A DNA stretch of 64,000 nucleotides from Undaria pinnatifida (taxonomy: Eukaryota; Sar; Phaeophyceae; Laminariales; Alariaceae), in the NCBI GenBank assembly GCA_012845835.1, contig JABAKD010000020.1:2118936-2182935 (forward strand). The letters run 5' to 3'. A model generated the notes under the pieces. That model was given only the letters and a program-made list of their open reading frames with translations, was not told where the DNA came from and ran no database searches. A program made the position numbers and the translations under genes. Below are positions 12,169 to 23,000 of the stretch, in pieces. The stretch's first letter is position 1. Each line of letters opens with the position of its first letter.

Positions 12169-12835
12169 TGTTGAGAAATATTAGGTGACATCAGCCTATT
12201 GTCATTATCAATGTTCAGTAGCGAATGTACAACTCCATGTTAGCACTTGCACTGCAGTGTCACAGCAGTAGCACGTAGCCTACAGAGTTGCTCGTCGGTG
12301 TGTAGTAGCACGTAGCCTACAAAGTTGCTCGTCGGTGTGTAGTAGCACGTAGTCTACAGAGTTGCTCGTCGGTGTGTAGAAGCACGTAGCCTACAGAGTT
12401 GCTCGTCGGTGTGGCAATGCCATCTAATACTCGTAGCGTACTCGTAGTTTGCGTTCTAGAATGAGGGTTCTCGGTAGATCGTGTTTTGGGACTATTTGAG
12501 GGTTTTCTGACAGTCCCGTAACTGTCTACAGGCTTCTGGAGCATGGCTGGCATCTAGACGTCGGCCGAATAATGTTTTGGAACGTAGCGGCTCTTTCGAT
12601 ATCCAGGTAGCAGGTAGAGCACCCCCTCTCCTGCTCACTCTTCTCAACCACATCTGAGCGTCTTCCCGTTCATCGGTCAAAGTGAGCTTTAGTTGGGTCA
12701 TCGAGAGCCCTTCAACCGGGAATATGTATGTTCTATACCCTATGTGATGCTCGAGTTCGTCTCGCAACGACTCTGTGAGCAACCCCTGAAGACTGTCATC
12801 GGTCGGCCACCTGAGAGTGTCCTAGTTTCTCAATA
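12169..12835 (+). repeat. 5' LTR, 667 bp
   Basis: Starts TGTTGAGAAATATTAGG and ends TTTCTCAATA, so the 10 bp termini are inverted with one mismatch and the LTR ends in TA, not CA. It contains four tandem copies of a 37-38 bp unit (GTAGCACGTAGCCTACAGAG...) at about 12265-12413. Confidence 0.9.
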
Positions 12836-12846
12836 GGTTATGAGCC
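12836..12846 (+). other. Primer binding site, half-tRNA type
   Basis: GGTTATGAGCC is complementary to GGCTCATAACC, the anticodon stem-loop of eukaryotic initiator methionine tRNA. It does not match the tRNA 3' end. It starts at the base after the LTR. Drosophila copia and yeast Ty5 are known to prime from cleaved initiator tRNA in this way. Confidence 0.75.
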
Positions 12847-13143
12847 TCGTGACGTATCATACTAGCGCACTGCACTGGGGAAACTACGGGGGATTGCATT
12901 TCAAACGAGAGACACTCGTTTGGCCCGTTTATTTTCCTGCGGGGCCTGCTGGATTTTAAGTGACCACATACAACTATCCAGCAATCACACCGGTCGAACC
13001 ACCACTTCTACTCGTCAACGCATCGGGCTATCGCTTCTTCTTTGTCGTCTTGACGAGCCAAAGTTGGACCAACCAAAATCAACCTTGGTGGACCCGGAGC
13101 TGGATCAGTCAGCAGTTGAGGAGTTCATCCACGGTAGTCCAGC

Positions 13144-13761
13144 ATGACTTTCAAGAGCCCAACACAGCTCGGTGCCCTGGATGCAATGACCCGACTACGA
13201 ATCGGGCTCGTGACTTTTGCCGCTCGACTCGGGCGCATCATTTCAGCACGGACACTGCTACACACAGCAGTAACGCGTGATCTTTCCATTGTATCATCAG
13301 CAGCTCGACTCCGACTCAGGCTCGCGATTATTGCCGCTCGACTCCAACCCAGGCGCATAATTTCATCACGGACACTGCTAGACACAGCAGAACAGCGAGA
13401 TTCTTCCAGCGGCCCAAGAAAGCTCGATGCCGTGATTTCAGCGATCCGACTCAGACTTGGGCACGTGATTCTACTGCTGACCCTACTACACACAGCTCAG
13501 CGCGAATTTTCAGCAGCCCGCCTCCGACTCGGATGCGTGATCTTCAGGGGTCTTGCACAACTGCAGCCCGACACAGACATGGGTATGTTTATAAACAGAA
13601 CTCGTATTACACCAAGGCAGGCTAGAAGGGTACGTCGCGAGATTCTCGTCAGCACGAAGCTCGAGCCCGGCCCGGATCTCCAAGCCAACAAAATAATGGC
13701 GTTTGATCTCGGTGGCCGATTTCATGAATTCCGTGGGAAAAGGCCAACCGGTGCACGCTGA
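13144..13761 (+). CDS. Repeat-containing open frame inside the LTR element
   Basis: 205 residues with imperfect repeats of about 35-40 residues (ARLR.. then RIIS.RTLL.TA), mirrored by DNA tandem repeats at about 13170-13540. Composition is Arg/Leu/Ala-rich. It resembles no retroelement protein I know. It may be open only because the repeats lack stops in this frame. A smaller frame at 12920-13147 precedes it with a 4 bp ATGA-type overlap. Confidence 0.25.
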   Translation: MTFKSPTQLGALDAMTRLRIGLVTFAARLGRIISARTLLHTAVTRDLSIVSSAARLRLRLAIIAARLQPRRIISSRTLLDTAEQRDSSSGPRKLDAVISAIRLRLGHVILLLTLLHTAQREFSAARLRLGCVIFRGLAQLQPDTDMGMFINRTRITPRQARRVRREILVSTKLEPGPDLQANKIMAFDLGGRFHEFRGKRPTGAR

Positions 13762-15014
13762 GCGGTACGATGACATCATTGTCCAAGACATTCCTGCTGA
13801 GTTCATGAGAATGGGGCAGGCGCAGAAACGAGGACCGGGGAGTCCGACAGCTGTGCTTGAGCGGCCTGCTTTTTCCCCGAAGTGTTTCGTGAGCGTTTGT
13901 TTTTAAGTTGTACTCGCATTGACTCCCACAAGTGCTGGCAATCGTCGGCCATTGTCAGCAATTCGGTCGAGTTTGAGTTTCTCATCCCATCAAATACTGG
14001 TCATCATTTGTCACAATCAATATTTTGCTTGCTTTTTGTTGTCGTGCACTTTCCGTTGAGAGTGAGTGCTAAGTTTTATTTCGTTTATTATGTTGCTTCG
14101 TGCACTTTCCGTTGAGGGGGAGTGCCAAGTATGGCTGGGTAGTCCATACTTCTTCAACGTTGCAGTGCTAATAATAGTTGCTACTAGCAGTATAGCAGCG
14201 ATGAGCAGCACAGCTCCTGTGTCGAGGATAACCTTTTTGGATGGATTATACTTTGAACAAGCCCATCTCGGGTAAAATGAAGTAGAAAATGAAAATAGGT
14301 GTTGACGGTTTCAACTGAAACGAAACCTTCTGGATTCGGCGTGTAGAATAAATGCGGTGAGGACCCCAGTAGTTTTAGACGCTGTGGCACAGGACGGCAG
14401 TCTGCTTAAGTGTCACTACTCGCAGCAGCCGTATTGATTCTAGCCAGACTATTGTTCTCAGTATATTCTCGGCCTACCACTGGCAAGTGTGTGTTGTGGT
14501 ATTGCATTGTGTTTTTATTGTATCATTTCTTTGTGCGCACTATTCATATGATAGGCAGGCGTGGGGTGGTGTTGCTGTTGAAGATATATGTAGGAGTTAC
14601 TACGTATTGACACTACTACTATTAATACTGTGTTGCTATGGTCATATTTCGTGGCGAGAGACATGAGGTAGTATATAATCGCCTTTTTTCTTTGTGAAAT
14701 GATGTTACCGTGCTATCTAGGGTGCTCCTATTTGTGATGCTATCTACAGTACTAATTAGACCAGATTGCTACTCTTCATTACAGGTTTGATATTTCCTAT
14801 CGTGCGGCGATGTACGTATGGTTTCTATACCATTACTTACTGTTGACAGTGTTTCGTTGTGTTACGTATTTTGTATGTTGTTGTGTAATAATGGTATCTT
14901 ATTAATGTCAAGAACTGGCTACTTTGGGATGATGTATGTAACGTTGCTGCCAACCGCCACCGGTTCGCTGGAAATAATTTGTCATTGCATGTATTTGGTA
15001 TGATCATAAAATAA

Positions 15015-15068
15015 TACCGACGAAGATGAGTATCGCCCTATAAATTGATCGAACTCACAGTTGACGTA
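15015..15068 (-). repeat. TIR-family end motif inside the LTR element
   Basis: The order GAAGATGAGTATCG...GATCGAACTCACAGTTGACGT matches the family. It lies within the interior of the LTR element, so either the motif inserted there or the interior contains captured repeat DNA. Confidence 0.6.
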
Positions 15069-15818
15069 TAGAAAACATTTCTTGAAAAATTGTACATGCG
15101 ATTTTTCCTAACTACGGTGTGTGCATCTGCATCCGGCAGAGAGTCCATCAGGCTTCGAACTAAGATCGGTTGAGTTATTTGTATGAGTAGTGTAAAGTAT
15201 TTGTCTCTGGATCATTCATCGCTGTTATCTTTAGGTGACCCATCACCGCTTTTCACGTAAGGATTCGAGGTGTGGTATAAAGGAACATCAGATTATGTAG
15301 GAACATCAGATTAAAAAAAAAAAATCCTCGCGGAATTGCACGTGCCTAAGTCAGTGGCACCAAAATATCGATACATCCTCAGGCTGAGTAGAGAGTTGGG
15401 GGCCTACATGTAGAGGTTCTGAATATTCAAAGTGAGGTGTTTATTGTTGTGCTCGACTTGTTTTGCTATGCTAGCGTAAACGTGGGAAGTATCGAATAGG
15501 GGAGTTTCTGCTTTAAGGTAGACGTTAAACGGTACCGTTTGCCTTCTGAAAAAGCGGTAATATTTCAACGGGTGATTTTAACGAACCCTTGATGCGTTTC
15601 GATCGATGTTTTGTGATTCAGAGTAACTTTGTAGTATACACATGCATTCTATTGCATTAACAAGTTTACCAGTGAAAGGGGACACCGGTTTCAACGACGT
15701 TTCACTGCAGAAGCTATGATTTAAGAGTGAACTCCACGGTGGAAGGTTTGGGTTACGAGAGTACTTGTTGGCGGCATTGCAGCTGTATTTTGAATACATG
15801 ACATCCATTGAGGGGGAG

Positions 15819-16687
15819 TGTTAAGAAATAATAGGTGACACATCAGCCTATTGTCATTCTAAATGTTCAGTAGCAAATGTACAACTCCATGTTAGCACTT
15901 GCTGCAGTGTCACGGCAGTAGCACGTAGCCTACAGAGTTGCTCGTCGGTGTGTAGTAGCACGTAGCCTACAGAGTTGCTCGTCGTTGTGGCAATGTCATC
16001 TAATACTCGTAGCGTACTCGTAGTTTGCGTTCTAGTATGGGGGTTCTCGATAGACCGTGTTTTGGGACTATTCGAGGGTTTTTTGACAACCCCGTAACTG
16101 TCTACAGGCTTCTGGAGCATAGCTGGCATCTAGACGTTGGTCGAATAATGTTTTGGAACGTAGCGGCTCTTTCGACATCGAGGGAGCAGGTAGAGCACCC
16201 CCTCTCCTGCTCACTCTTCTCAACCACATCTGAGCGTCTTCCCGTTCATCGGTCACAGTGAGCTTTAGTCGAGCCATCGAGCGCCCCTGTTCAACCGGGA
16301 ATATGTATGTTCTATACCGTATGTGGACCAAGGCTACGGTAGGGGGGGTACCCCCTTTTTCACTGGTGTGTTTGAGCCACTCGCACGAGTAGCTCTGTAC
16401 CCTACGGATGAAGATGGTTTAGGCACTTGGTTTAACGCAGCTTAGATTACCTTTGCATTGCGGATTGATTTCGTCAATGCAAAACATGAAGAAAACGTAA
16501 GATTGCACAGGAACAAAGGGGTTACTCGCGCGAGTGACCCCTACCCACTGAAATAAAAAGCCCAAAAGGGGACCCCCCTACCGTAGCCTGGGTCTGTGAT
16601 GCTCGAATTCGTCTCGCAACGACTCTGCGAGCAACCCCTGAAGACCGTCATCGGTCGGCCACCTGAGAGTGTCCTAGTTTCTCAATA
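15819..16687 (+). repeat. 3' LTR, interrupted by MITE copy B
   Basis: Starts TGTTAAGAAATAATAGG and ends TTTCTCAATA. Without the MITE and its duplication (273 bp) it is 596 bp. The difference from the 667 bp 5' LTR is almost exactly two 37-38 bp repeat units: this LTR has two copies (about 15918-15993) and the 5' LTR has four. Confidence 0.9.
16326..16594 (-). mobile_element. MITE copy B with TGTG target duplication
   Basis: 269 bp, GACCAAGGCTACGG to CCGTAGCCTGGGTC, flanked by TGTG at 16322-16325 and 16595-16598. The 5' LTR of the same element gives the empty site (CTATGTGATGCTCGAG around 12741), so both ends and the 4 bp duplication are exactly defined. Confidence 0.95.
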
Positions 16688-16930
16688 GTCAGCTGTGAGT
16701 ACAACCGATTAAATGGTTGAAACTCAACTTTGCAAGCTGCAAAAACGTCAGCTGTGAGTACGAAAGATTGAATGGTTGAAACTCAACTTTGCAAGCTGCG
16801 TGGTACATTAGATCTGTGTTTCATTCATGATATGGTGCTTACGAATTAAACCTGGTTGTCAATACACAGCTTCACAAATTTTACGGAAGGTCGTTCGCGC
16901 GTGTTCTATATTTTGTCCTCATGAGGGCCC
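16688..16930 (+). repeat. TIR-family terminus, two tandem end motifs
   Basis: Two copies of GTCAGCTGTGAGTAC...GGTTGAAACTCAACTTTGCAAGCTGC (16688-16738 and 16746-16800) are followed by the family's inner block GGAAGGTCGTTCGCGCGTGTT and TCCTCATGAGGG. This is the right half of the terminus that the LTR element split at 12168/16688. Confidence 0.75.
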
Positions 16931-17477
16931 GAATTAACGAGGAACTCGCTGAATTAAATTTCGATTTTTTTTTCTGGAATTGAACTTAATTTGCATCTGT
17001 TTGGTCAAAACATGAATCACCAAGCAGGCATTCTCAGAATTATTACGAGAAATCAAATTGAAGAAAGAAGTTAAAAAAGACTTTCTCGGTCGAATTTAGT
17101 CGAAAATCGAAATTCTATTTGGCGAGCTTGTCCACCTAGACATGGCATGCTCTATGTAACCGAAGCCGCCCACGCGAATTGGTGCATGGCGTCAGCTGGT
17201 TGAGAGACGAGAAGCCAACACTGCGAGAGGTAGGACCACCGGAGCAGCCGCAGCGCGGCCTCCGAAGGTCCTTAGCACAGCGTAGACCGCCTGCGACGCT
17301 TCGAAAACAATCGAGACCGCCGCAAACCCAGTTTTTCGTCGCCTTGCACCTCGAAAGTTACACGACCAACTACCACATACATGACTACTTCGCTCAGAAG
17401 TTCGACCGCTATATCCCCGTCGCTGCTGCCCGTGTCGGGCGGCGGGGTGGCGCCAGCCCATCCAAGAGACGCCTAGA
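16931..17477. other. No recognised gene; one open frame
   Basis: AT-rich up to about 17130. Then comes a GC-richer stretch with a 109-codon frame at 17179-17508 (+) that ends inside the next LTR. Its FVALHLESYTTNYHIHDYF section looks more protein-like than random, but I do not recognise it and cannot place splice sites. Confidence 0.35.
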
Positions 17478-18826
17478 TGTAATAGAGTGTCAGTATAGCT
17501 GGCAATAGATTCGGTAAGATAGCCCGCAGAGTCATGGTCTATTGGACCACAAGAAGGTTCCCTCAAACGGAATATTCTGAGTGAAGCGGATAACCCGTAG
17601 AATCTAGTTAGTTTATACCACAAGAGCGTTCTCGGTAATGGAACGTTCTTCCTCTGGACAAGATAGATAGAAGTAAGCGCGTTAGGCGCTCATGGGAATA
17701 TAGAATATCTGGGAGAACGTTCCTTGTACGTTCCATAGGTAAAGGTCCGGAAGAGAGCACAGCAGCAATGCTGGGGTGAAGCGAACTGTGTGAGCTTCAT
17801 CCCACCCCCATGCTCTCACTCCTCCACCTTCACCGGAGTTCCACCTTTCACCAGAGCTTCGTCGTCACCTGAGCTTTGCCACCAGAGCTCCATCGTCACC
17901 TGAGCTTCGCCGTCACCTGAGCTTCGCGACCAGAGCTCACGTTCACCGGAGTTCCACCTTTCACCAGAGCTTCGTCGTCACCCGAGCTTCAAGCCCAGAG
18001 ATCCACCTTTTTCAGAGCTCCATCTTCAGATGGGCTGGAGAGTCAGCACGGGACCGCTAACGTGGAACCTAAGGGGGGCTCTTAATGTGAAGCCAGTGGT
18101 CGACAACATGGGACCATAGACAGTAGCAATAGCTGGAATGCCGTAATACCAAGTGGCTGGGGCTAAAGTGCAGCGACGCCAGTCGTGGGAAGAAGTACGC
18201 CAAGAAGCAAGAAATGTCCAACAACAAAAAGGAAGTATGCCAAGGGGCAAGGAAAGTCCAACAGCAACAAGAAAGGAGGTAATGCCTCGCGAGCTCCATC
18301 ATAGGGTTGTATGTCTTGCAATGAGGCGTTTAAGCCTCATTATTACGAGGTGTGGGGGATCTATAGCCTCATTTTCGTTTGTTTCGAATAGCCGCATCTT
18401 CTATCCCCTTTCCAATTTTGGATGTTTTGTTGACATCCTTTGATGGGCAGGTGGTCTGCATCTACGACTATTCAGGGTAGGCTAATGTAATAGAGTGTCA
18501 GTATAGCTGTCAATAGATTCGGTAAGATAGCCCGCAGAGTCATGGTCTATTGGACCACAAGAAGGTTCCCTCAAACGGAATATTCTGAGTGAAGCGGATA
18601 ACCCGTAGAATCTAGTTAGTTTATACCACAAGAGCGTTCTCGGTAATGGAACGTTCTTCCTCTGGACAAGATAGATAGAAGTAAGGGCGTTAGGTGCTCA
18701 TGGGAATATAGAATATCTGGGAGAACGTTCCTTGTACGTTCCATAGGTAAAGGTCCGGAAGAGAGCACAGCAGCAATGCTGGGGTGAAGCGAACTCTGTG
18801 AGCTTCATCCCACCCCCGTGCTCTCA
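17478..18826 (-). mobile_element. Small LTR (TRIM-like) element with 341 bp LTRs
   Basis: Two direct repeats of 341 bp (17478-17818 and 18486-18826), nearly identical by eye, enclose 667 bp. Read on the minus strand each runs TGAGAG...CTATTACA, that is TG to CA. A purine tract (GAAGGTGGAGGAG) lies next to the LTR that would be 3' on the minus strand, which favours that orientation. The interior has short GAGCTTCGTCGTCACC repeats and no retroviral-type domain. I see no clear primer binding site or target duplication, so the element may be old or rearranged. Confidence 0.65.
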
Positions 18827-18880
18827 CTCCTCCTCCTTCTCCTCCTTCTCCTCCTACTCCTCCTCTTTCCGTCTCCTCGA
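18827..18880 (+). repeat. CTC/CTT-rich microsatellite
   Basis: Imperfect CTCCTCCTT repeats directly follow the downstream LTR. Confidence 0.7.
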
Positions 18881-19317
18881 GCTTGTCATAGCACAACGCC
18901 AATAATGAGAAATCTATAAAGAAGAACCGGTGCTGTCTCCAAGCGAAGCTGATACCCCTGCGTCCCTTCCCTCCCACCTTCCGGCACCACGACACCTTCA
19001 CATAGAGCCATAGCCTCTAAGCCGCTGCCGGACAAAACAATCTGCCGCTAGCCGTGGCGCTCAGGGGAGGACGCGAGCCATCGCTCGCCTCGTTCGTTGC
19101 CCACGGGTGTTCATTGACCCTTTTGCGTTTTTTTAATTCTAAAACGCACTACGCCGTTTCTCCATGAGAAGCAGAGTTGAATTTTTCGTGTATTTTTCAT
19201 GAAAAAAAAAAAAAATCGAATAACGATTTTCCGTGCTCTTCGTTAATCTGGGCCCTGAAGGATGTAGGTCGTATAAAAATTGAAAAACGTCAACTATACT
19301 ACTTTTTTAATTGAAAA

Positions 19318-19610
19318 ACGTCAGCTGTGAGTCCGAACGATTGAATGGTTTAAACTCAACCTATTAATGTTATATTTTCTTTGTGAAGTTGAAAAATGTC
19401 AGCTGTGAGAACAACCGATTGAATAGTTAAAACTCAACTTTGCAAGCTGCGTGGTACATCTATGTTTCACTAATATACAAGTAGTTGCACAAAAATTACG
19501 GAAGGTCGTTCGCGCGTGTTGTATGTTTGATCCTCACGAAAGATATAGGTCGGTGACTCCCGTGGATGTTGTCAGTGTCAACAGGACGATTTTCCATAAC
19601 AATCATTTTG
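19318..19610 (+). repeat. TIR-family terminus with two end motifs
   Basis: End motifs at 19318-19362 and 19386-19452 are followed by GGAAGGTCGTTCGCGCGTGTT, TCCTCACGAAAGATATAGG and GGTCGGTGACTCCCG. This copy gives the uninterrupted form of a site that carries inserts at 31.0 and 32.2 kb. Confidence 0.75.
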
Positions 19611-19624
19611 TGCACTGATACTTT

Positions 19625-19756
19625 AAAGCCCATGGAGGGTAGATATTATAGTAAGCATTGTTACTATATTATTAATATTTTGGCCCTCCAAAGCCCATGG
19701 AGGGTAGATATTATAGTAAGCATTATTACTATATTATTATTATTTTGGCCCTCCGA
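19625..19756 (+). repeat. Tandem duplication of a 64 bp unit
   Basis: AAAGCCCATGGAGGGTAGAT...TTTTGGCCCTCC occurs twice in direct tandem with two or three differences. No gene is seen between here and 20085. Confidence 0.8.
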
Positions 19757-20085
19757 CAATATAGCGTGGATGTCGTTCGGATGTAAATCGAATATCCTTC
19801 CATAAAGCAGCAGTAGTACCTAATATGAAGTCGAATGATCGCACCATAATGCAGTGGTATCTTCCGCCAACCATTTGCCAATTTCCTTTCCCCACATCTT
19901 CTCCTTTTATCTATTATTTCCTTTCCCTAGACTATATGTTTTAGCTGAGAGTCTACCTTAATCCTCATCAACATTGCCACCCCAGGCCAGTGGCCGTAGT
20001 CCTCCCGATTCTTTCTCCCTTCCCCTTGCGGCCTGACGATCCCTCAGAGATGCCTATATCAATGAACTCTGCGCGAAATCGCGAC

Positions 20086-23000
20086 CTAAGTGGTCACAGA
20101 GATGATTTGGAATAGTCGCTCCTTGCACACGCCTTTCCGCGATAGGGACGATGCGTCCGTCCCTCCAACGATGCTTGCCGCCACCTGATCTATCAGGTCA
20201 CTGCCTTCTTTACCGAGGCGCCCAAAGCTTTCCACCGCAAGGGTGGCGAGTTTGTAGCTGCGTTCGTCGAAGGACACCTGTCTCGGACGAGCGTAGTGGT
20301 TGCGCTTGCGCGTCTCGGAATTGGAAGCCGCTGGTCCGTTTCGATTCGCGCTTCCTGCCCGCATGTGGACCCCTGCTTGTGGGTCCGCACACGTCACGTC
20401 GAGGAGTGTCGACTTGTTGCAATTCTCTAGTGCCGTAGTATCTCTTAGGCCACCTGCCTCAATCACGATGTCCATTCGCAAATCCCTGTCTGCGTGGAAC
20501 GGGGCTCCGCTTTCCACCTGGTGGCGGATGGACATGCTCTTAAGGATGCGGGAGAGCGCGTGCACAAGGGGTTGGTGCTGGTTCACTTGCGCGTCCGCTC
20601 GGTGACACCATCGTGCATGCCGTGTATTAACCTCCGCTTCACCGCAGCATGGGCATCTCGCCGCCAGGAATTGCTCCATCCCCAGAAATTTCTTCCCCGC
20701 AGTCACGAACTCAGATGCAGGGATGGTTCTAGCTGAGTCTACAGGCCTCGCCCTTAGGAAGGCAGTAGCTCCTGATCCCGATTGACTCTGTTGCCGGGCT
20801 TTGGCCAAGTCTCGTGTCTCCTTCTCGCCTTGAGATTCGCTTGTGTCTCGCTGGGGCCTCGTCTCGGGGAGCTGGTCCAGCGAAGAGACGTACCGCTCAT
20901 AATGTACTTGGTTTACCACTTTACCCACTCTATGCTGCGCTTTGCTGGAGCTGATAGTTTCGGCGTTTGCAGGCAACACGTCTGCAATTGATTGCCCTGA
21001 GGCACCTTGCTCTCCTGCTCCAAAGGCTCTGTCCCGCCAGCTTTCCGGCACGATGTTTGCCATGGCCTGCTCTGAAACCTCATGCACATTGCGCAGGTCC
21101 CTGACGCTGTTCCAGATGCACCACACGAGGTCAGAATCGGGCAGCTCCGTCCGGACTTTGTTCCCTATTGTGCCGAACAGATCAGCAAGCACCTCTGGCA
21201 CCGTCGCCACCAAGCTCCCAACGGATGCTGACATCCTTCGGGCTCCAGCCGACGACAACCCAAACCCTCCGGCCCCCGTGGACAGGCTCATCTGCGCCTG
21301 TTGATGGGGTTGCAGGGTCAGCATGTTTGTCGGGCACCCGTCCGCGAAAAACGACGATTTTTCTGCTGCCCCCGGAAGATCGAGCAATCTATCCAGCATC
21401 CACAAGGCGTTGCCATCTGCTTTTTCGCATGCAGCCAGCGATAGTTCTGGGTCCATCACGCGTTCAAGGTAGGATGTCCGTTGAACCATAGAGCCGGTGG
21501 CAATCAGGTTGGCTGATTGCTTGTCCGGCATTCGCGACAACATCCGCGCGAGTTGCTTCGCTCCCCCGTTTCGGACTATCTCCATTGCGCTCTCCCTTGC
21601 GTAATCATCTGTGCCGATGGGCACCCCCACCACCTTAACCCCACCACGTTCGGCGATGCTGACGCCAATGCTTTCAAGAAGGGTGATTTGTTCCAGCGTA
21701 GGTACGTGCCCCTTTGGGAGCAGGGCAACCGTTTTGCTCGGGTTCATCGAAATTCCGATGTTGGACACCTCACGCTGGAGAAAGGGTACCACTTCCACAG
21801 TATCGGGTGTGATTTCCATAATTCCGATGATAACATAATCTAGGTAGGCGAATGCCTCTACACCTCTTGGCTCGAACTCCGCCCGTGTCCACTTCAGCAC
21901 CGGCAGGAGCGGCATGCTGAACAACGCCGGCCTCATGGCATTACCTTGTTGCACCCCGCTGGAGCAGTCGATCTTCCGCCTTTCTCCCGATTCCATCTGA
22001 AAGAACACGGGCGCAGACATCTCGCCGTAACATTTTGCCACGAACGATGTAAGCGCCGGCACGCAAGTGGCCGCATCCGCTAGCGTAGCAGTCCGCTTCA
22101 CTGTGTTGAATGCGTTGGAGCAATCGGTGAGGATCTGCCAGTTTTTTGCCTCGTGATGTATTCTTGCGCGTAGCGCTACCTGTTCCACCCCCCCTCGTAC
22201 TCCGACTCCAAACTGTCTCGCTTCGCGGTTGGCCTCCTCCAGCCGTGGTCACCACTGCCGCATGGTTCCGGCCGCAATAAGCCGCCTCCACGTCATCCCC
22301 ACGCACACGGGGCGGCATTTTTTATCCAGGGCATTGAGGTTGGATTACAAGAAGAGCTTCCAGAATTCAGGCGGGAAGGCGTTTGGATCATCGATAATTC
22401 TTCTCCAGAAGGCTTCAATACCAGCTCTGAATTTTCCGCGGCCAAAACCAGTCCTGATTATTGACTGCAAGTGCGAGAAGCGCAGACCGTCGCTTCTCGC
22501 GCCTGATAAGGCGTTGCGAGAATTGATGACTCCGAGGGCCACCTGTCGGTCGAACTCTTCCTCCGGGCGCCAGTTAGGTACACTGCCTTCCTCTTGGTCG
22601 GAGGAACTTGCTGCCACCGCTGCCGCTGCAGTTTCGGAGACGCAGGCCTGGATCTCCTCCGGGAGCTTTGCATTTACGCGCTCCCACGTTTGCTCGTTCC
22701 CCGGCGCGCGCGGTTCCGCGAGGAGACTGCGTGCTGCCACAGTAACCCTCCCTTGCTGGCGGCATGCTGATGATGCCCTCTTGAACATATCAGCGTCCGT
22801 CTCTTTGCGGGCTTGGCCGATTTGCCTCGTCGATGTTCGACGGGTATACTCCATTAACCACGGGAGCAAGAGGGTGAGGTCACCGCGTTTGGCAGACGCA
22901 AACCTCTCACGCCGTTTCATTCGGCATCCTGCGAGTGCAGTAGAGCTGGGAGGACGTACCACAACTTGATTGACCTCAGGAGTGATTGCGGTGCCTCCGA

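Larger units (their letters stand above)
12169..16687 (+). mobile_element. LTR retroelement, probably non-autonomous Copia-like, 4.5 kb
   Basis: Two LTRs (12169-12835 and 15819-16687), a primer binding site directly after the 5' LTR (GGTTATGAGCC from 12836), a polypurine tract TTGAGGGGGAG directly before the 3' LTR (15808-15818), and a 5 bp GTCAG target duplication define the element. The 2983 bp interior shows no gag, protease, integrase or reverse transcriptase motif in any frame I read. It holds a 206-codon frame with tandem repeats (13144-13761) and a second polypurine-like tract at 14112-14123. It is therefore best called a large non-autonomous derivative. Confidence 0.85.
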
